From Calidifontibacter indicus (GTDB lineage: Bacteria > Actinomycetota > Actinomycetes > Actinomycetales > Dermatophilaceae), in assembly GCF_003386865.1 (NCBI RefSeq), contig NZ_QTUA01000001.1, forward strand, positions 3,348,001 through 3,412,000: a stretch of 64,000 bases of DNA, in the 5' to 3' direction. Below, piece after piece: positions 17,255-32,965 of the stretch. The notes under the pieces were generated by a model. That model searched no databases and was not told the DNA's origin. It was given only the letters and a program-made list of their open reading frames with translations. The translations under genes and the position numbers were made by a program. Numbering within the stretch: position 1 is the stretch's first letter; every line of letters starts with the position of its first letter.

Positions 17255-17259
17255 CGGCT

Positions 17260-17309
17260 CTCCAGTGAAAGATTGCTGCTGTCAGGGCAGCAGCAATCTT
17301 TCACTGGAG
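17260..17309. repeat. palindromic repeat, family P copy 3
   Basis: The most perfect copy: CTCCAGTGAAAGATTGCTGC on the left is matched by GCAGCAATCTTTCACTGGAG on the right (20-base arms). The centre GTCAGG differs from the GTCATA seen in copy 4. It lies between two plus-strand genes. Confidence 0.9.
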
Positions 17310-17356
17310 CCGCCCGGCTACCGGGCCTGTGGAGAACTCGAACGCGATCCGCGGCG

Positions 17357-18349
17357 ATGGGCCACCCTGTGCCGATGACCGCCACCAGGGCCACCAGGCA
17401 GCTGGGCATGTGGGCGGCTGAGCAGGCCGATCTGCTCAGCCGCGCCCAATGCCTGGCTGCTGGCATGTCGCCGGCGACGATCCGGTGGCGCCTCGACTCC
17501 GCCCGGTGGACGGCGGTGCGGCCGGGCGTCTACCTGACCAAACCCGGACGACGCGACACGGCGGTCGCGATCTGGGCGGCGGTGCTCGCGGCCGATCCCC
17601 GCGTCGACCCGCACGATGTGCGCGCTGCGGTCGCCGGCAAGGCGGCCGCCTACCTCTGGCGGCTGTCTCCCGAGCCGCCGAAGACGGTCGAACTCGTCAT
17701 TCCCAGTGGACGGATCATCGCCGCGGCAACACCGGCCCCTCGGCGTGTGGGCGACTTCGAGCGCCGCATCGTGCCGACCCTCACCCCGCCCCGCACCAAG
17801 CTGGTCACGACCGTGCTCGACTGCGCCGCAACCGGATCGGCCGACGAAGCGCTCCACTGGGTGGCCCGCGCGATCCAGCAGAAGCGCACCACGACCGCGC
17901 TGATCGCCGACGAACTTCGCCAGCTCGGACGCCACCCGCACGGCGTGCTGCTGCGAGATTGCCTGGCCGACATCGAGGCCGGCGCCGAGAGCCCGGCGGA
18001 GGTTCGCTACATCCGCGATGTCGAGCGCGCCCATGGGCTGCCGGTGGCGAGGCGGCAGGCGCGGGAGATCGCCGGACGCCACGACAACCTCTACGACGCG
18101 TTCGGTCTGATCGTCGAGGTCGACGGACGCCTCGGCCACGAGCAATGGGTCGACCGAGTGGCCGACGGACGTCGCGACCGCCAAGCAGCCCTCGGCACCG
18201 GCACGACAACCCGCGTCTTCTGGCCCGATGTCGCGATCAGCACCTGTGCCACGGCCGCCGAGATCGGCGCGATGCTCGCCGTCCGAGGTTGGGGCGGACG
18301 CGTGCGCGCCTGTCGGCGGGCCGAGTGCGCCGTCCGGCTGAGCGCGTGA
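17357..18349 (+). CDS. AbiEi-like wHTH plus DUF559/Vsr-like domain protein
   Basis: 330 residues from the ATG at 17357 (an ATG at 17375 is also possible). The N-terminus (MWAAEQADLLSRAQCLAAGM...TIRWRLDSARWTAVRPGVYL) is the winged-helix pattern of the AbiEi/transcriptional-regulator family, ending in the usual GVYL. The C-terminal third has DAFGLIVEVDGRLGHEQ...DRVADGRRDRQAAL, like the ExDGxxxH...R..D..RD core of DUF559/very-short-patch-repair-like nucleases. No AbiEii toxin gene is next to it. Orphan proteins of this kind are frequent in actinobacteria; the function is unknown. It is flanked by palindrome copies 3 and 4. Confidence 0.7.
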   Translation: MGHPVPMTATRATRQLGMWAAEQADLLSRAQCLAAGMSPATIRWRLDSARWTAVRPGVYLTKPGRRDTAVAIWAAVLAADPRVDPHDVRAAVAGKAAAYLWRLSPEPPKTVELVIPSGRIIAAATPAPRRVGDFERRIVPTLTPPRTKLVTTVLDCAATGSADEALHWVARAIQQKRTTTALIADELRQLGRHPHGVLLRDCLADIEAGAESPAEVRYIRDVERAHGLPVARRQAREIAGRHDNLYDAFGLIVEVDGRLGHEQWVDRVADGRRDRQAALGTGTTTRVFWPDVAISTCATAAEIGAMLAVRGWGGRVRACRRAECAVRLSA

Positions 18350-18352
18350 GCT

Positions 18353-18402
18353 CTCCAGTGAAAGATCGCTGCTGTCATAGCAGCAGCAATCTTTCACTGG
18401 AG
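18353..18402. repeat. palindromic repeat, family P copy 4
   Basis: Arms CTCCAGTGAAAGATCGCTGC and GCAGCAATCTTTCACTGGAG. It starts 4 bases after the stop of the AbiEi-like gene, between it and the convergent end of rpoC. Relative to copies 1 and 2 its core is inverted (TGTCATAGCAGC). Confidence 0.9.
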
Positions 18403-18428
18403 CCGCCCGCCCCGGCCGCGCCTGCCCC

Positions 18429-18470
18429 GCACCATCCGACCCGCACCATCCGACCCGCACCGTCCGACCC
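18429..18470. repeat. short tandem repeat, 3 x 14 bp
   Basis: GCACCATCCGACCC occurs three times in a row (the third has G for A in CCGTCC). It lies in the spacer between palindrome copy 4 and the rpoC terminator. Confidence 0.85.
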
Positions 18471-18487
18471 GACAGAGGGAACGCGAA

Positions 18488-18517
18488 GGCCCCGGCTCCA
18501 CCAAGGGAACCGGGGCC
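18488..18517 (-). terminator. rpoBC terminator hairpin
   Basis: GGCCCCGG (18488-18495) pairs with CCGGGGCC (18510-18517), with further TCC/GGA pairing inside. It begins 13 bases beyond the rpoC stop at 18530 and can act on both strands. Confidence 0.8.
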
Positions 18518-18529
18518 AACTCGCAGAAC

Positions 18530-22435
<3,906 letters not shown>

Positions 22436-22534
22436 TTGGTGCTTCCTTCTTTCGTTCTGTCTCTTGGGAGAAAGTTCTGGTTGATCGGGAGGGCGGGGGC
22501 GCTGCGGGTGGCAGCACCCCACGCCGCTTCACGA

Positions 22535-26020
<3,486 letters not shown>

Positions 26021-26206
26021 GGAGGGTCCTTCCACAGGCCGGTACGGGCGGTTGGTCGGCTACACCAGCTCCGGCGTCCCCACCCACCCGGAGGCAGGAC
26101 AACCGCGGCTTCGCAAATCGGAGATCGTCCCGCCGTGGAGCGGAGATCGGCCGAATGTTGTCGCCGGATCGAAAATGGGTTGCTGAAGAGGGCAGCGCAA
26201 ACGTCA

Positions 26207-26235
26207 ACTATAGACACGCGATGCGGAAATGTCCA
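26207..26235 (-). promoter_or_regulatory. rpoBC promoter
   Basis: On the minus strand -35 TGGACA (26235-26230) and -10 TATAGT (26212-26207) are separated by exactly 17 bases. This gives a start near 26200 and a ~180-base leader before rpoB. The remaining spacer up to 26340 shows no gene. Confidence 0.75.
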
Positions 26236-26364
26236 GCCGCGGGCACAAGACCCCCCACCCCGGGCGACATCAACTGTCAAAAGGGTGCACCGGGGTGGGT
26301 GCCGGGGTCAAGAGCCTTCGATGCGCGTGTCGCAGGTGGTCGCTTCTGGCGGTGCGCGGACCGC

Positions 26365-26443
26365 GGCTGCCTTCGAGATCGCAACTGGCAGCGCCGGCGG
26401 CACCAGTTCCGATCCCGATGTCAGAAACGGGCTCGACCATCGA
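26365..26443 (+). repeat. structured repeat, family S copy A
   Basis: Shares with 29021-29106 the core GCAACTGG-x-AGCGCCGGCGG-CACCAG and, less exactly, the flanks on both sides. AACTGG/CCAGTT (26383-26388/26403-26408) form a stem around a CGCC/GGCG tip. It lies 103 bases before the C39-like gene and about 150 bases upstream of the rpoBC promoter on the other side. Confidence 0.75.
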
Positions 26444-26545
26444 CCCTTTTGGACTACCGTTGGCGTCGGCCGGAGCACCGCGGGGCCCGCGCAGGCGGTA
26501 GGTGCGTCGTCACGTCCAAGGGGTCGTCACGTCCAAGGAATCGTC

Positions 26546-27646
26546 ATGACCGTTTCTCGTCGCTTCGTACTCGGTTCCGCCGTCGCCGGCATTCTGTTCG
26601 GCACCTCGGTGCAGGCTGCGTCCGCCGCCACGTTCGCCGCTGTCACATCCACGTCTGATCCCAGGAACATCCGCGCGTTCAAGTTGCTGCTGAACGGGCT
26701 GGGTTGGCGCACTGCGGTGGACACCACGTACACACGCACCTTCTATGACTTCGTCCGCACGTTCCAGCGGCGAAACGGCTTGCCTGTCACCGGCCTCGGC
26801 GACGAAGCAACCATCCGTTTCCTCGCATCGCGACGCTCGGTCGCGGCCGACACCACCTCGTGGCACGCCGGCGCCCTCAAGGTGCTGTTGCACAAGCACG
26901 GGTACGTCTTCTCCACCGGCGCGGACGCGACGCCCTACCTGACCGGATCGTCGCTCGCGTTCGCGCAGACGATGCTCGATCTCGGCAACTTCCGCGTCTC
27001 GGCCGGTTACGGCCACACACAGTCCAACCCTGATGCCGTCATCTGGACCAGACTCTTCGGCGCCCCGGGAATCGGGGGGCTCTACCCGGTGAGTCAACTT
27101 TCCTCGTCGGTGAAAGGCACCAACTGCGGGCCCGCGAGCGCGGTCGCGATTCTGGCGTCCCGTGGGAAACTTCCGCGCAAGTGGGCTTACACGACTGCCG
27201 GTGCCGGCGCGGCGATCGATGATTTCCGGCGCTCCTGCGCTCTGGACGCCGTGGCCGGGGTCACCGACCGGAACAAGATCGGCACCGAATACTGGGAACT
27301 GCTCAGAGGCTTCGCCACCTACGGCCTCACCGGGCGCCAAGGCGGGATCGCCGACACCATCTCCCTCGGCCGAGCCGGACGCGCGACGATATGCGGCGGG
27401 AACATCAGGCAGCTGCCATGGTGGAGAACGACCTTCTCCGGCGACGCATCGCACTGGATCGCTGTGCTCGGCACCGCATCGAACGGCGAGTTCGTCGTCA
27501 TCGACCCCTACCTGTCCGGCAGCAACGCCTACGCGCGACGCATCACCGAGGCCGGTCTTCGGCTGTACGCATCCACGAACCCCGGATACCGGGTCGGGCA
27601 CCCCCGTCTGCAGCCGCCGAACCGCAACAGCGTCGTCATCAACTGA
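26546..27646 (+). CDS. secreted C39-like cysteine peptidase with peptidoglycan-binding domains
   Basis: 366 residues from the ATG at 26546 (AAGGAA 5 bases upstream). A signal peptide with RR (TVSRRFVLGSAVAGILFG...QAASAA) suits Sec or Tat export. One clear and one weaker PG_binding_1-like domain follow (NIRAFKLLLNGLGW...FQRRNGLPVTGLGDEAT; GALKVLLHKHGY). The catalytic region has GTNCGPASAVAIL with Cys194, DASHWIAVLG with His303 and VVIDPY with Asp320, the C-H-D order of C39/papain-like folds. The substrate may be peptidoglycan or a surface protein. It is 22 bases ahead of the three-module protein and probably cotranscribed with it. Confidence 0.75.
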   Translation: MTVSRRFVLGSAVAGILFGTSVQAASAATFAAVTSTSDPRNIRAFKLLLNGLGWRTAVDTTYTRTFYDFVRTFQRRNGLPVTGLGDEATIRFLASRRSVAADTTSWHAGALKVLLHKHGYVFSTGADATPYLTGSSLAFAQTMLDLGNFRVSAGYGHTQSNPDAVIWTRLFGAPGIGGLYPVSQLSSSVKGTNCGPASAVAILASRGKLPRKWAYTTAGAGAAIDDFRRSCALDAVAGVTDRNKIGTEYWELLRGFATYGLTGRQGGIADTISLGRAGRATICGGNIRQLPWWRTTFSGDASHWIAVLGTASNGEFVVIDPYLSGSNAYARRITEAGLRLYASTNPGYRVGHPRLQPPNRNSVVIN

Positions 27647-27668
27647 TCGACACCACGTCAGGATTGCC

Positions 27669-29009
27669 ATGAAGCTCAGCCCCGTTCGGTTCTGCTCCGC
27701 CGTCGCCTGCACCGCTGCCCTCGCCCTGTCGGGTGGCGTTGCCGCCCCTGCCGCTCGGGCCGCGGCCACGCCGGGTGAGTACGTCCCTCTGCCCTCCCCG
27801 ACCCGTGTGTTCGACACCCGTTTCCCGTCGTTGGCGGCCGGTGAGGCGCGACCGATGCGGCCCGACGAATCGCGCATCGTCGACGTCGTCTCCCGCCTTC
27901 GAACCGCGTCCGGCGCCACCGTGGCGCCCGACCAGGTGTCGGCCGTGATGGTCACGACGACCGTCGCCAACACCTCGGCTGCCGGTTACGTCACGACGCA
28001 GCAGAAGAACACCGGTCGGTCTCCTGCCGTGTCGACGGTGAACTTCCCCGCCGGCAACCACCAACTGGCGAACACGACGATCGTGCCCGTTGCAGCCGAC
28101 GGAACGCTCGACGTCACCGAGGGTGCCGGGTCGAGCAACGTGATCCTGGACGTCATCGGCTGGTTCACCAGCGGCGCCACGTTGCCGGCCGATGTGGTCG
28201 CCTCCCAGGTCGACATCACCGACCCGGCGCGGTTCTACGACTCCCGTTTCAACGGTGACGGGCCGCTCGGCGGCGACAGGACACGAACGATTCGCTTCGA
28301 GACGCCGTTCTCGGATGCCGACATCAACACCGCCCTCGTGCAGATGACCGCAGCCTCGCCCACCGGCAACGGCTACCTGCAGGCCTGGGACGGCCGGACG
28401 ACCACGCCGCCGCCCACATCCGTGCTGAACTTCCGTCGCGGCGAGAACATCGCCTCGTTCGTCGCCGTGCCGGTACGCAAGGTCGCGGCCGGCGTCTTCG
28501 AGTTCACCGTCCGTGCCACCGGTGGCCCGACCCACATCGTCATCGATTCGGTCGGGGACGCGGGACGATTCACCGCCGCCACCTACCGTCCGATCACGCC
28601 GTGGCGATTCCTCGACACCCGCAGAACCAGCGCGTTGAAGGCACGGTCGACGCTTTCGATCGCCGTGCCGGCAGCGGCGAACGCGCGCACCGCGAACACC
28701 TGGACGATGGTCGGCAACGCGACGATGATCGCCGGATCGTCCTCGGGGTACTCGTTGTTCTGGAGCGGGGGGCTTCCACGGCCGATCGCCTCGACCACCA
28801 ACACCATGGCCGGGCAGAACCGTGCCTCCGGTGCTGCCGTCGTCCTCGGGTACGACCCGACGACCGCGCAGAACAAGCTGCTGGGTGTCCACAACGGGTC
28901 GGGCGCCGCGGCCCATGTGCTGTTCGACATCTCCGGCCGCTTCGAGGCCTCCCCCGCTGCGGGTGCCGCCATGGCGAAGCGTGCGTGGAGGTACGTCGGT
29001 TCGCGCTAG
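27669..29009 (+). CDS. secreted protein with three DTR-type beta modules
   Basis: 446 residues from the ATG at 27669 (AGGA 6 bases upstream). A Sec signal (VACTAALALSGGVAAPAARA) is followed by three modules opening VFDTRFP, FYDSRFNGD and FLDTRRTS and closing with LDVIGWF, IDSVGDA and FDISGRF. The architecture is close to that of the protein at 285-1676, including the middle-module phrase PTSVLNFRRGENIASFVAVPVR. Pairing with the peptidase upstream suggests a secreted partner or substrate. The gene ends next to repeat S copy B. Confidence 0.8.
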   Translation: MKLSPVRFCSAVACTAALALSGGVAAPAARAAATPGEYVPLPSPTRVFDTRFPSLAAGEARPMRPDESRIVDVVSRLRTASGATVAPDQVSAVMVTTTVANTSAAGYVTTQQKNTGRSPAVSTVNFPAGNHQLANTTIVPVAADGTLDVTEGAGSSNVILDVIGWFTSGATLPADVVASQVDITDPARFYDSRFNGDGPLGGDRTRTIRFETPFSDADINTALVQMTAASPTGNGYLQAWDGRTTTPPPTSVLNFRRGENIASFVAVPVRKVAAGVFEFTVRATGGPTHIVIDSVGDAGRFTAATYRPITPWRFLDTRRTSALKARSTLSIAVPAAANARTANTWTMVGNATMIAGSSSGYSLFWSGGLPRPIASTTNTMAGQNRASGAAVVLGYDPTTAQNKLLGVHNGSGAAAHVLFDISGRFEASPAAGAAMAKRAWRYVGSR

Positions 29010-29020
29010 CGTCCGGACGA

Positions 29021-29106
29021 CGACTGGCCATCCGGACCGCAACTGGTAGCGCCGGCGGCACCAGCTGCGATCTGGAGGTCAAGAAGCGAGCTGGATCGCC
29101 AGTTGT
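29021..29106 (+). repeat. structured repeat, family S copy B
   Basis: The outer arms GACTGGCCATCC (29022-29033) and GGATCGCCAGTT (29093-29104) pair with one mismatch and one G-T. Inside, GCAACTGGT (29039-29047) pairs with ACCAGCTGC (29060-29068). The core is shared with 26365-26443 in the same orientation. It fills the spacer between the three-module gene and the convergent ABC transporter gene, so it could also act as a terminator. Confidence 0.75.
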
Positions 29107-29108
29107 GG

Positions 29109-32100
29109 TCAGCCGGCGAGGTGGCCCCAGTCGGCCGACAGCTGCGACCACGGACCGGTCGCCGCGACGCGTCCCTCGACCAGCACCACCACGTTGTCGG
29201 CCTGCGCCAGCGCGGCTCGCTTCGAGGTGGCGCCGATCACCGTGGCCGAGCGGGCCCGCAGCGCCTGCCACAGCTCGATCTCGGTGGTGGCGTCGAGCGC
29301 GCTCGACACGTCGTCGGCCAGCAGCAGTTCGGCGTCCGCGGCGAGCGCACGGGCCAGCGCGAGCCGCTGCACCTGGCCACCCGACAGCCGAACGCCGCGG
29401 TGCCCCACGAGCGCCTGCGCGCCACCGGCGGATGCGACGTCGGGGGTGAGCCGGGCGTCGGCCACGGGGCGCTCGAAGTCACGGTCGAACCCGAGCTGCA
29501 CGTTGTCGGAGAAGGTGCCCGACAGCACGCGCGGCACCTGGCCGACGTACGCGACCTGACCGGGCCGCATGAACAACTCGGCGTCGTCGATCTCCTCGCC
29601 GTTCCAGCGCACCGAACCGTCGTGGTCGAGCAGCCCGGCCAGCGAGCGCAGCAGGCTCGACTTGCCCGAACCCACCTGGCCCAGCAGCAGCACCAGCTCG
29701 CCGCGCTGCACGGTCAGGTCGACGTCCTCGACACCCACCGTGCCGTCGTCGTGCACCGCGCTCAGGTGACGAAGTTCCAACGACCGCAACGCAGTTCGCT
29801 CCGGTTCTTCGACCGCCGGCGCCTTGCCGGTGAGCAGGTCGACACCCTCGGGGAGGTCCATCAGGTCGACTCCCCCGGCGAGGCGGCTCGTGGCCTTCTG
29901 CCAGGAGCGGGTGCCCGGGGCCTCGGTGACGACCGCGCCTGCGACGCGCCCGAACCAGTCGAACCCGTTGACGGCGTTGACCACCAGCAGCGCCGTGGCC
30001 AGACCCCAGACGTCCCAGAGCAGTGCGGCCCAGGCGGCGACCGCGCCGACCTGCACCATCACGGTCGGCACGCCGTCGAGCACGGCCTGCACCCGGTGTT
30101 CGCGGACGGCGGCGTCGACGCGTCCGGAGTCGACCTCACGCAGGTGGCGGTGCACCTCGGGGGTGCGACCGGCCAGCTTGATCGTGCGGGCGGAGTCGAG
30201 GCTGGAGACCAGCGCCCGACCGAAGCGGGCACGCTGCGCCGACGCCTTGGTGGCCGAACGACCGGCGATCGGGCGACCGATCGCCGATGCGAGCGCCGAG
30301 GCGAGCATGACGACGCCGAGCACCAGACCGGCCAGCGGGGTGCCGGCCACGATCGCGGTGATGACGGCGATCGCGAGCCCGTTGACGAAGTCGACCCAGC
30401 GGTCGGCGTAGCGGGCGTAGCGGTCGGAGTCCATCGCGCGGGCGACGACCTCGCCGGGCGGTGTCGGGTCGAGCCGGCGCTGGGCGGTCTGACCGACCAG
30501 CACCGACATGCGCACCCGCAGCAGCACCTCGACCCACCAGCGCGGATAGAGCGCGATCGCGATCGCCAACAGCATCGGCCCGGCGAGGATGCACGCGACG
30601 AGCGCGACCATCCACCAGTTGTTGAGGGATCCGTCGCGCAGGTTCTCGACGGTCGAACCCCAGACGTACCCGGTGAGCGAACCCACCGAGCCGAGCACCG
30701 CCGAGGCGAGGAAGAGCACGATCGCGGTGAGGCCCCATCGCGGCCGCACCATCAGCACGTGCCAGATGCCGCGCGCCAGCGACGGACCGTCGTCGACCTG
30801 CGGGCGCTCGGGCGGGGTGCCCTTGCGGCGGGCCGCACCGACGGCTCCGGCGACGACCTCGGGCTCGGGCTCGTCGGTGACGGTGCTCGCGGCGGCCAGC
30901 AGGTCGCGGAACGGTCCGGGCTCGACGGCCAGGCGGGCGCGGCTGCCCGACTGCACGACGCGTCCGTGGTCGAGCACCGCGACCAGGTCGGCCCGCGCGG
31001 TCGTGGTGAGCCGGTGGGCGACCAGGATGCCGGTGCGCCCGCGCAGCAGTCGCTCGGCCGCGGCGACGACGCGCGCCTCGGTGAGCGGGTCCATGCGGGC
31101 GGTGGCCTCGTCGAGCACCACCACCCGGACGTCGCGCACCAGCAGCCGGGCGAACGCGAGCAACTGCTCCTCCCCCGCCGACAGCATGGTGCCGCCGGGG
31201 CCGAGCACGGTGTCGAGTCCCTCGGGCAGACCGGCCACCCAGTCGTCGAGGCCGAGCTCGGTGACGGCGGCCTGCACCTTGTCGCGCGGCTGGTCGGCGA
31301 AGAGGGTGATGTTTTCGGCGAGCGTGCCGGCAACGATCTCGGTGCGCTGAGTGACCACGCCGACGGCCTGGCGCAGCGCGTGCAGGTCGAGGTCCAGCAC
31401 GTCGGCCCCGCCGAGCAGCACCGAACCGCGCTCGGGTTCGACGGCGCGCGACACCAGCGACGCGAGGGTCGACTTGCCCGATCCGGTGCGTCCGACCAGC
31501 GCGATCGTCTGACCGGCCGGCACGTGTAGGTCGATGCCCTGCAGTGCGAACGAACCCTCCTCGTAGGAGAAGCTCAGGTCGTCGAAGCGCAGATCGAGGC
31601 CGCCTGCGGGCAACTCGTCGCCACCGACCGGCTCGGGTGCGAGCGCGAGCATCTGGCGCAGGCGGATGACGGCGCCGAGCCCGGCCTGCAGTTCGGGAAG
31701 CTGGTGGGCGACGTCGTAGATGCGACCGACGAAAACGCTCGTGACCAGGAACAACGTGACCAACTGGGCCACCGACAACTTGTCGGACGTCGCCAGCGCC
31801 ACCCCCGCGACCGCCACGGCGGCCAGCAGCGCGTGCAGCATGAGGCCCGCCCGCATGGTCATCTTGCGCTCGAGCTGCAGCACCTGGTTGAACAAGTCGT
31901 GCACCCTCGCCGACAGCGCCGCGAGGCGGCGGATCGCGAAAGCCTGGCCGAGGCTGGTGCGCAGGTCGTCACGACCGGCGACGCCCTCCTCAAGGGCGGC
32001 GGCGTGGTCGGTCCAGGCCATCTCCTCGATGACCTTGCGCTCGGCGATCGTCTTCATGAACGGCCGCATCACCCACATGGTCGCGGCCGACGCGATCGGG

Positions 32101-32615
32101 AAGAGGATCCAGGCCGGCCACCAGGTGATCGCGGCCACGATCCACATCGGCACGATGCCGAGCAGCGCGCGCATGACACCCCACAGTTGGGTGCGCACGA
32201 GGGTGCCCACCTCGTGGGTGTCGTCGTCGACGCGGTCGAGCACCTCGCCGACGGCCTGCTCGGTGAGGGCGTGCAGCGGCTGGTGCAACGCCGCGTCGAG
32301 CAGGTCTCCGCGCAGTGTGCCCTCGGCGCGGTCGATGACACCCGACCAGAGGAAGCGTCCGGCGGAGTCGAGCACGGCGCCGCCGACGACGCAGCCGAAG
32401 AGCAACCAGACGAGATTGACCGTGGCGTGCTCGGCGAGCCGTCCGGCGACGACGGTGCCGAAGGTCTGGCCGAGCGCGGCGCAGGCGAGCGCGATGAGCG
32501 CCACGAGCGCGACGGGGTGGCGAACACGACGCCAATCGACCCGTCGTTCAGGCGAATCAGGCGGGACGGGGCTGGCCGACTCAGGGGTGGCGGTCGGCGT
32601 CAAGGTGGTGGTCAT
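29109..32615 (-). CDS. ABC exporter with two complete halves fused in one chain
   Basis: 1168 residues, arranged membrane domain - ATPase - membrane domain - ATPase. The first ATPase has Walker A GRTGSGKST (Lys381), signature LSAGEEQLLAFAR and Walker B VVVLDEATARMD. The second has GQVGSGKSS (Lys985), LSGGQVQRLALAR and LLLADDVSSALD. The first signature and the second Walker B (DD in place of DE) are degenerate, as in asymmetric heterodimeric exporters. In most actinobacteria such halves are two genes. The ATG at 32615 follows TATTCT at a distance that fits a nearly leaderless message. Substrate is unknown; it is alone in its transcription unit. Confidence 0.88.
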   Translation of the reverse strand: MTTTLTPTATPESASPVPPDSPERRVDWRRVRHPVALVALIALACAALGQTFGTVVAGRLAEHATVNLVWLLFGCVVGGAVLDSAGRFLWSGVIDRAEGTLRGDLLDAALHQPLHALTEQAVGEVLDRVDDDTHEVGTLVRTQLWGVMRALLGIVPMWIVAAITWWPAWILFPIASAATMWVMRPFMKTIAERKVIEEMAWTDHAAALEEGVAGRDDLRTSLGQAFAIRRLAALSARVHDLFNQVLQLERKMTMRAGLMLHALLAAVAVAGVALATSDKLSVAQLVTLFLVTSVFVGRIYDVAHQLPELQAGLGAVIRLRQMLALAPEPVGGDELPAGGLDLRFDDLSFSYEEGSFALQGIDLHVPAGQTIALVGRTGSGKSTLASLVSRAVEPERGSVLLGGADVLDLDLHALRQAVGVVTQRTEIVAGTLAENITLFADQPRDKVQAAVTELGLDDWVAGLPEGLDTVLGPGGTMLSAGEEQLLAFARLLVRDVRVVVLDEATARMDPLTEARVVAAAERLLRGRTGILVAHRLTTTARADLVAVLDHGRVVQSGSRARLAVEPGPFRDLLAAASTVTDEPEPEVVAGAVGAARRKGTPPERPQVDDGPSLARGIWHVLMVRPRWGLTAIVLFLASAVLGSVGSLTGYVWGSTVENLRDGSLNNWWMVALVACILAGPMLLAIAIALYPRWWVEVLLRVRMSVLVGQTAQRRLDPTPPGEVVARAMDSDRYARYADRWVDFVNGLAIAVITAIVAGTPLAGLVLGVVMLASALASAIGRPIAGRSATKASAQRARFGRALVSSLDSARTIKLAGRTPEVHRHLREVDSGRVDAAVREHRVQAVLDGVPTVMVQVGAVAAWAALLWDVWGLATALLVVNAVNGFDWFGRVAGAVVTEAPGTRSWQKATSRLAGGVDLMDLPEGVDLLTGKAPAVEEPERTALRSLELRHLSAVHDDGTVGVEDVDLTVQRGELVLLLGQVGSGKSSLLRSLAGLLDHDGSVRWNGEEIDDAELFMRPGQVAYVGQVPRVLSGTFSDNVQLGFDRDFERPVADARLTPDVASAGGAQALVGHRGVRLSGGQVQRLALARALAADAELLLADDVSSALDATTEIELWQALRARSATVIGATSKRAALAQADNVVVLVEGRVAATGPWSQLSADWGHLAG

Positions 32616-32905
32616 GGCGTATTTCAGAATAGGCCCGGGCATCGACAGCCCGCGAACGAATTACCGCCCGGCGGGCGCCGTCCGGGCGGGTGAGGCGGGC
32701 GGACGCCGTCCGGGGGTGTGCGGACGGCGTATGGCGGGCGAACTGTGTGGACGGCGCGGGGCGAGTTGGATCCGAGTCGCGTCGTTGGATGCGACTTGTG
32801 GAGGTAGAGCTCCACGATTCGCCACCAACTACCCCGATCACAACCAACCCCGGCCGCCGGCGACGCCCCGACGGAGGCTCCCCCGAGGGGATTGCGCACA
32901 ACAAG
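32616..32905. other. gene-free spacer, GC-rich degenerate repeats
   Basis: I see no gene. From 32668 to 32757 the motif GGACGGCG or its complement recurs about five times. Further on, AGTCGC (32774-32779) and GCGACT (32790-32795) form an inverted repeat that resembles the arms at 58927-59000, and TGGAG/CTCCA forms another. Confidence 0.5.
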
Positions 32906-32935
32906 GCGGGCCGGACCCTTTCGGATCCGACCCGC
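32906..32935 (-). terminator. rplJL terminator hairpin
   Basis: GCGGGCCGGACCC and GGATCCGACCCGC pair at 11 of 13 positions; on the minus strand the hairpin follows the rplL stop by 31 bases and is followed by CCTTGTTGT. Confidence 0.75.
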
Positions 32936-32965
32936 TCTAAGGAGTTGCTGCTTACGCAGCGAGGC

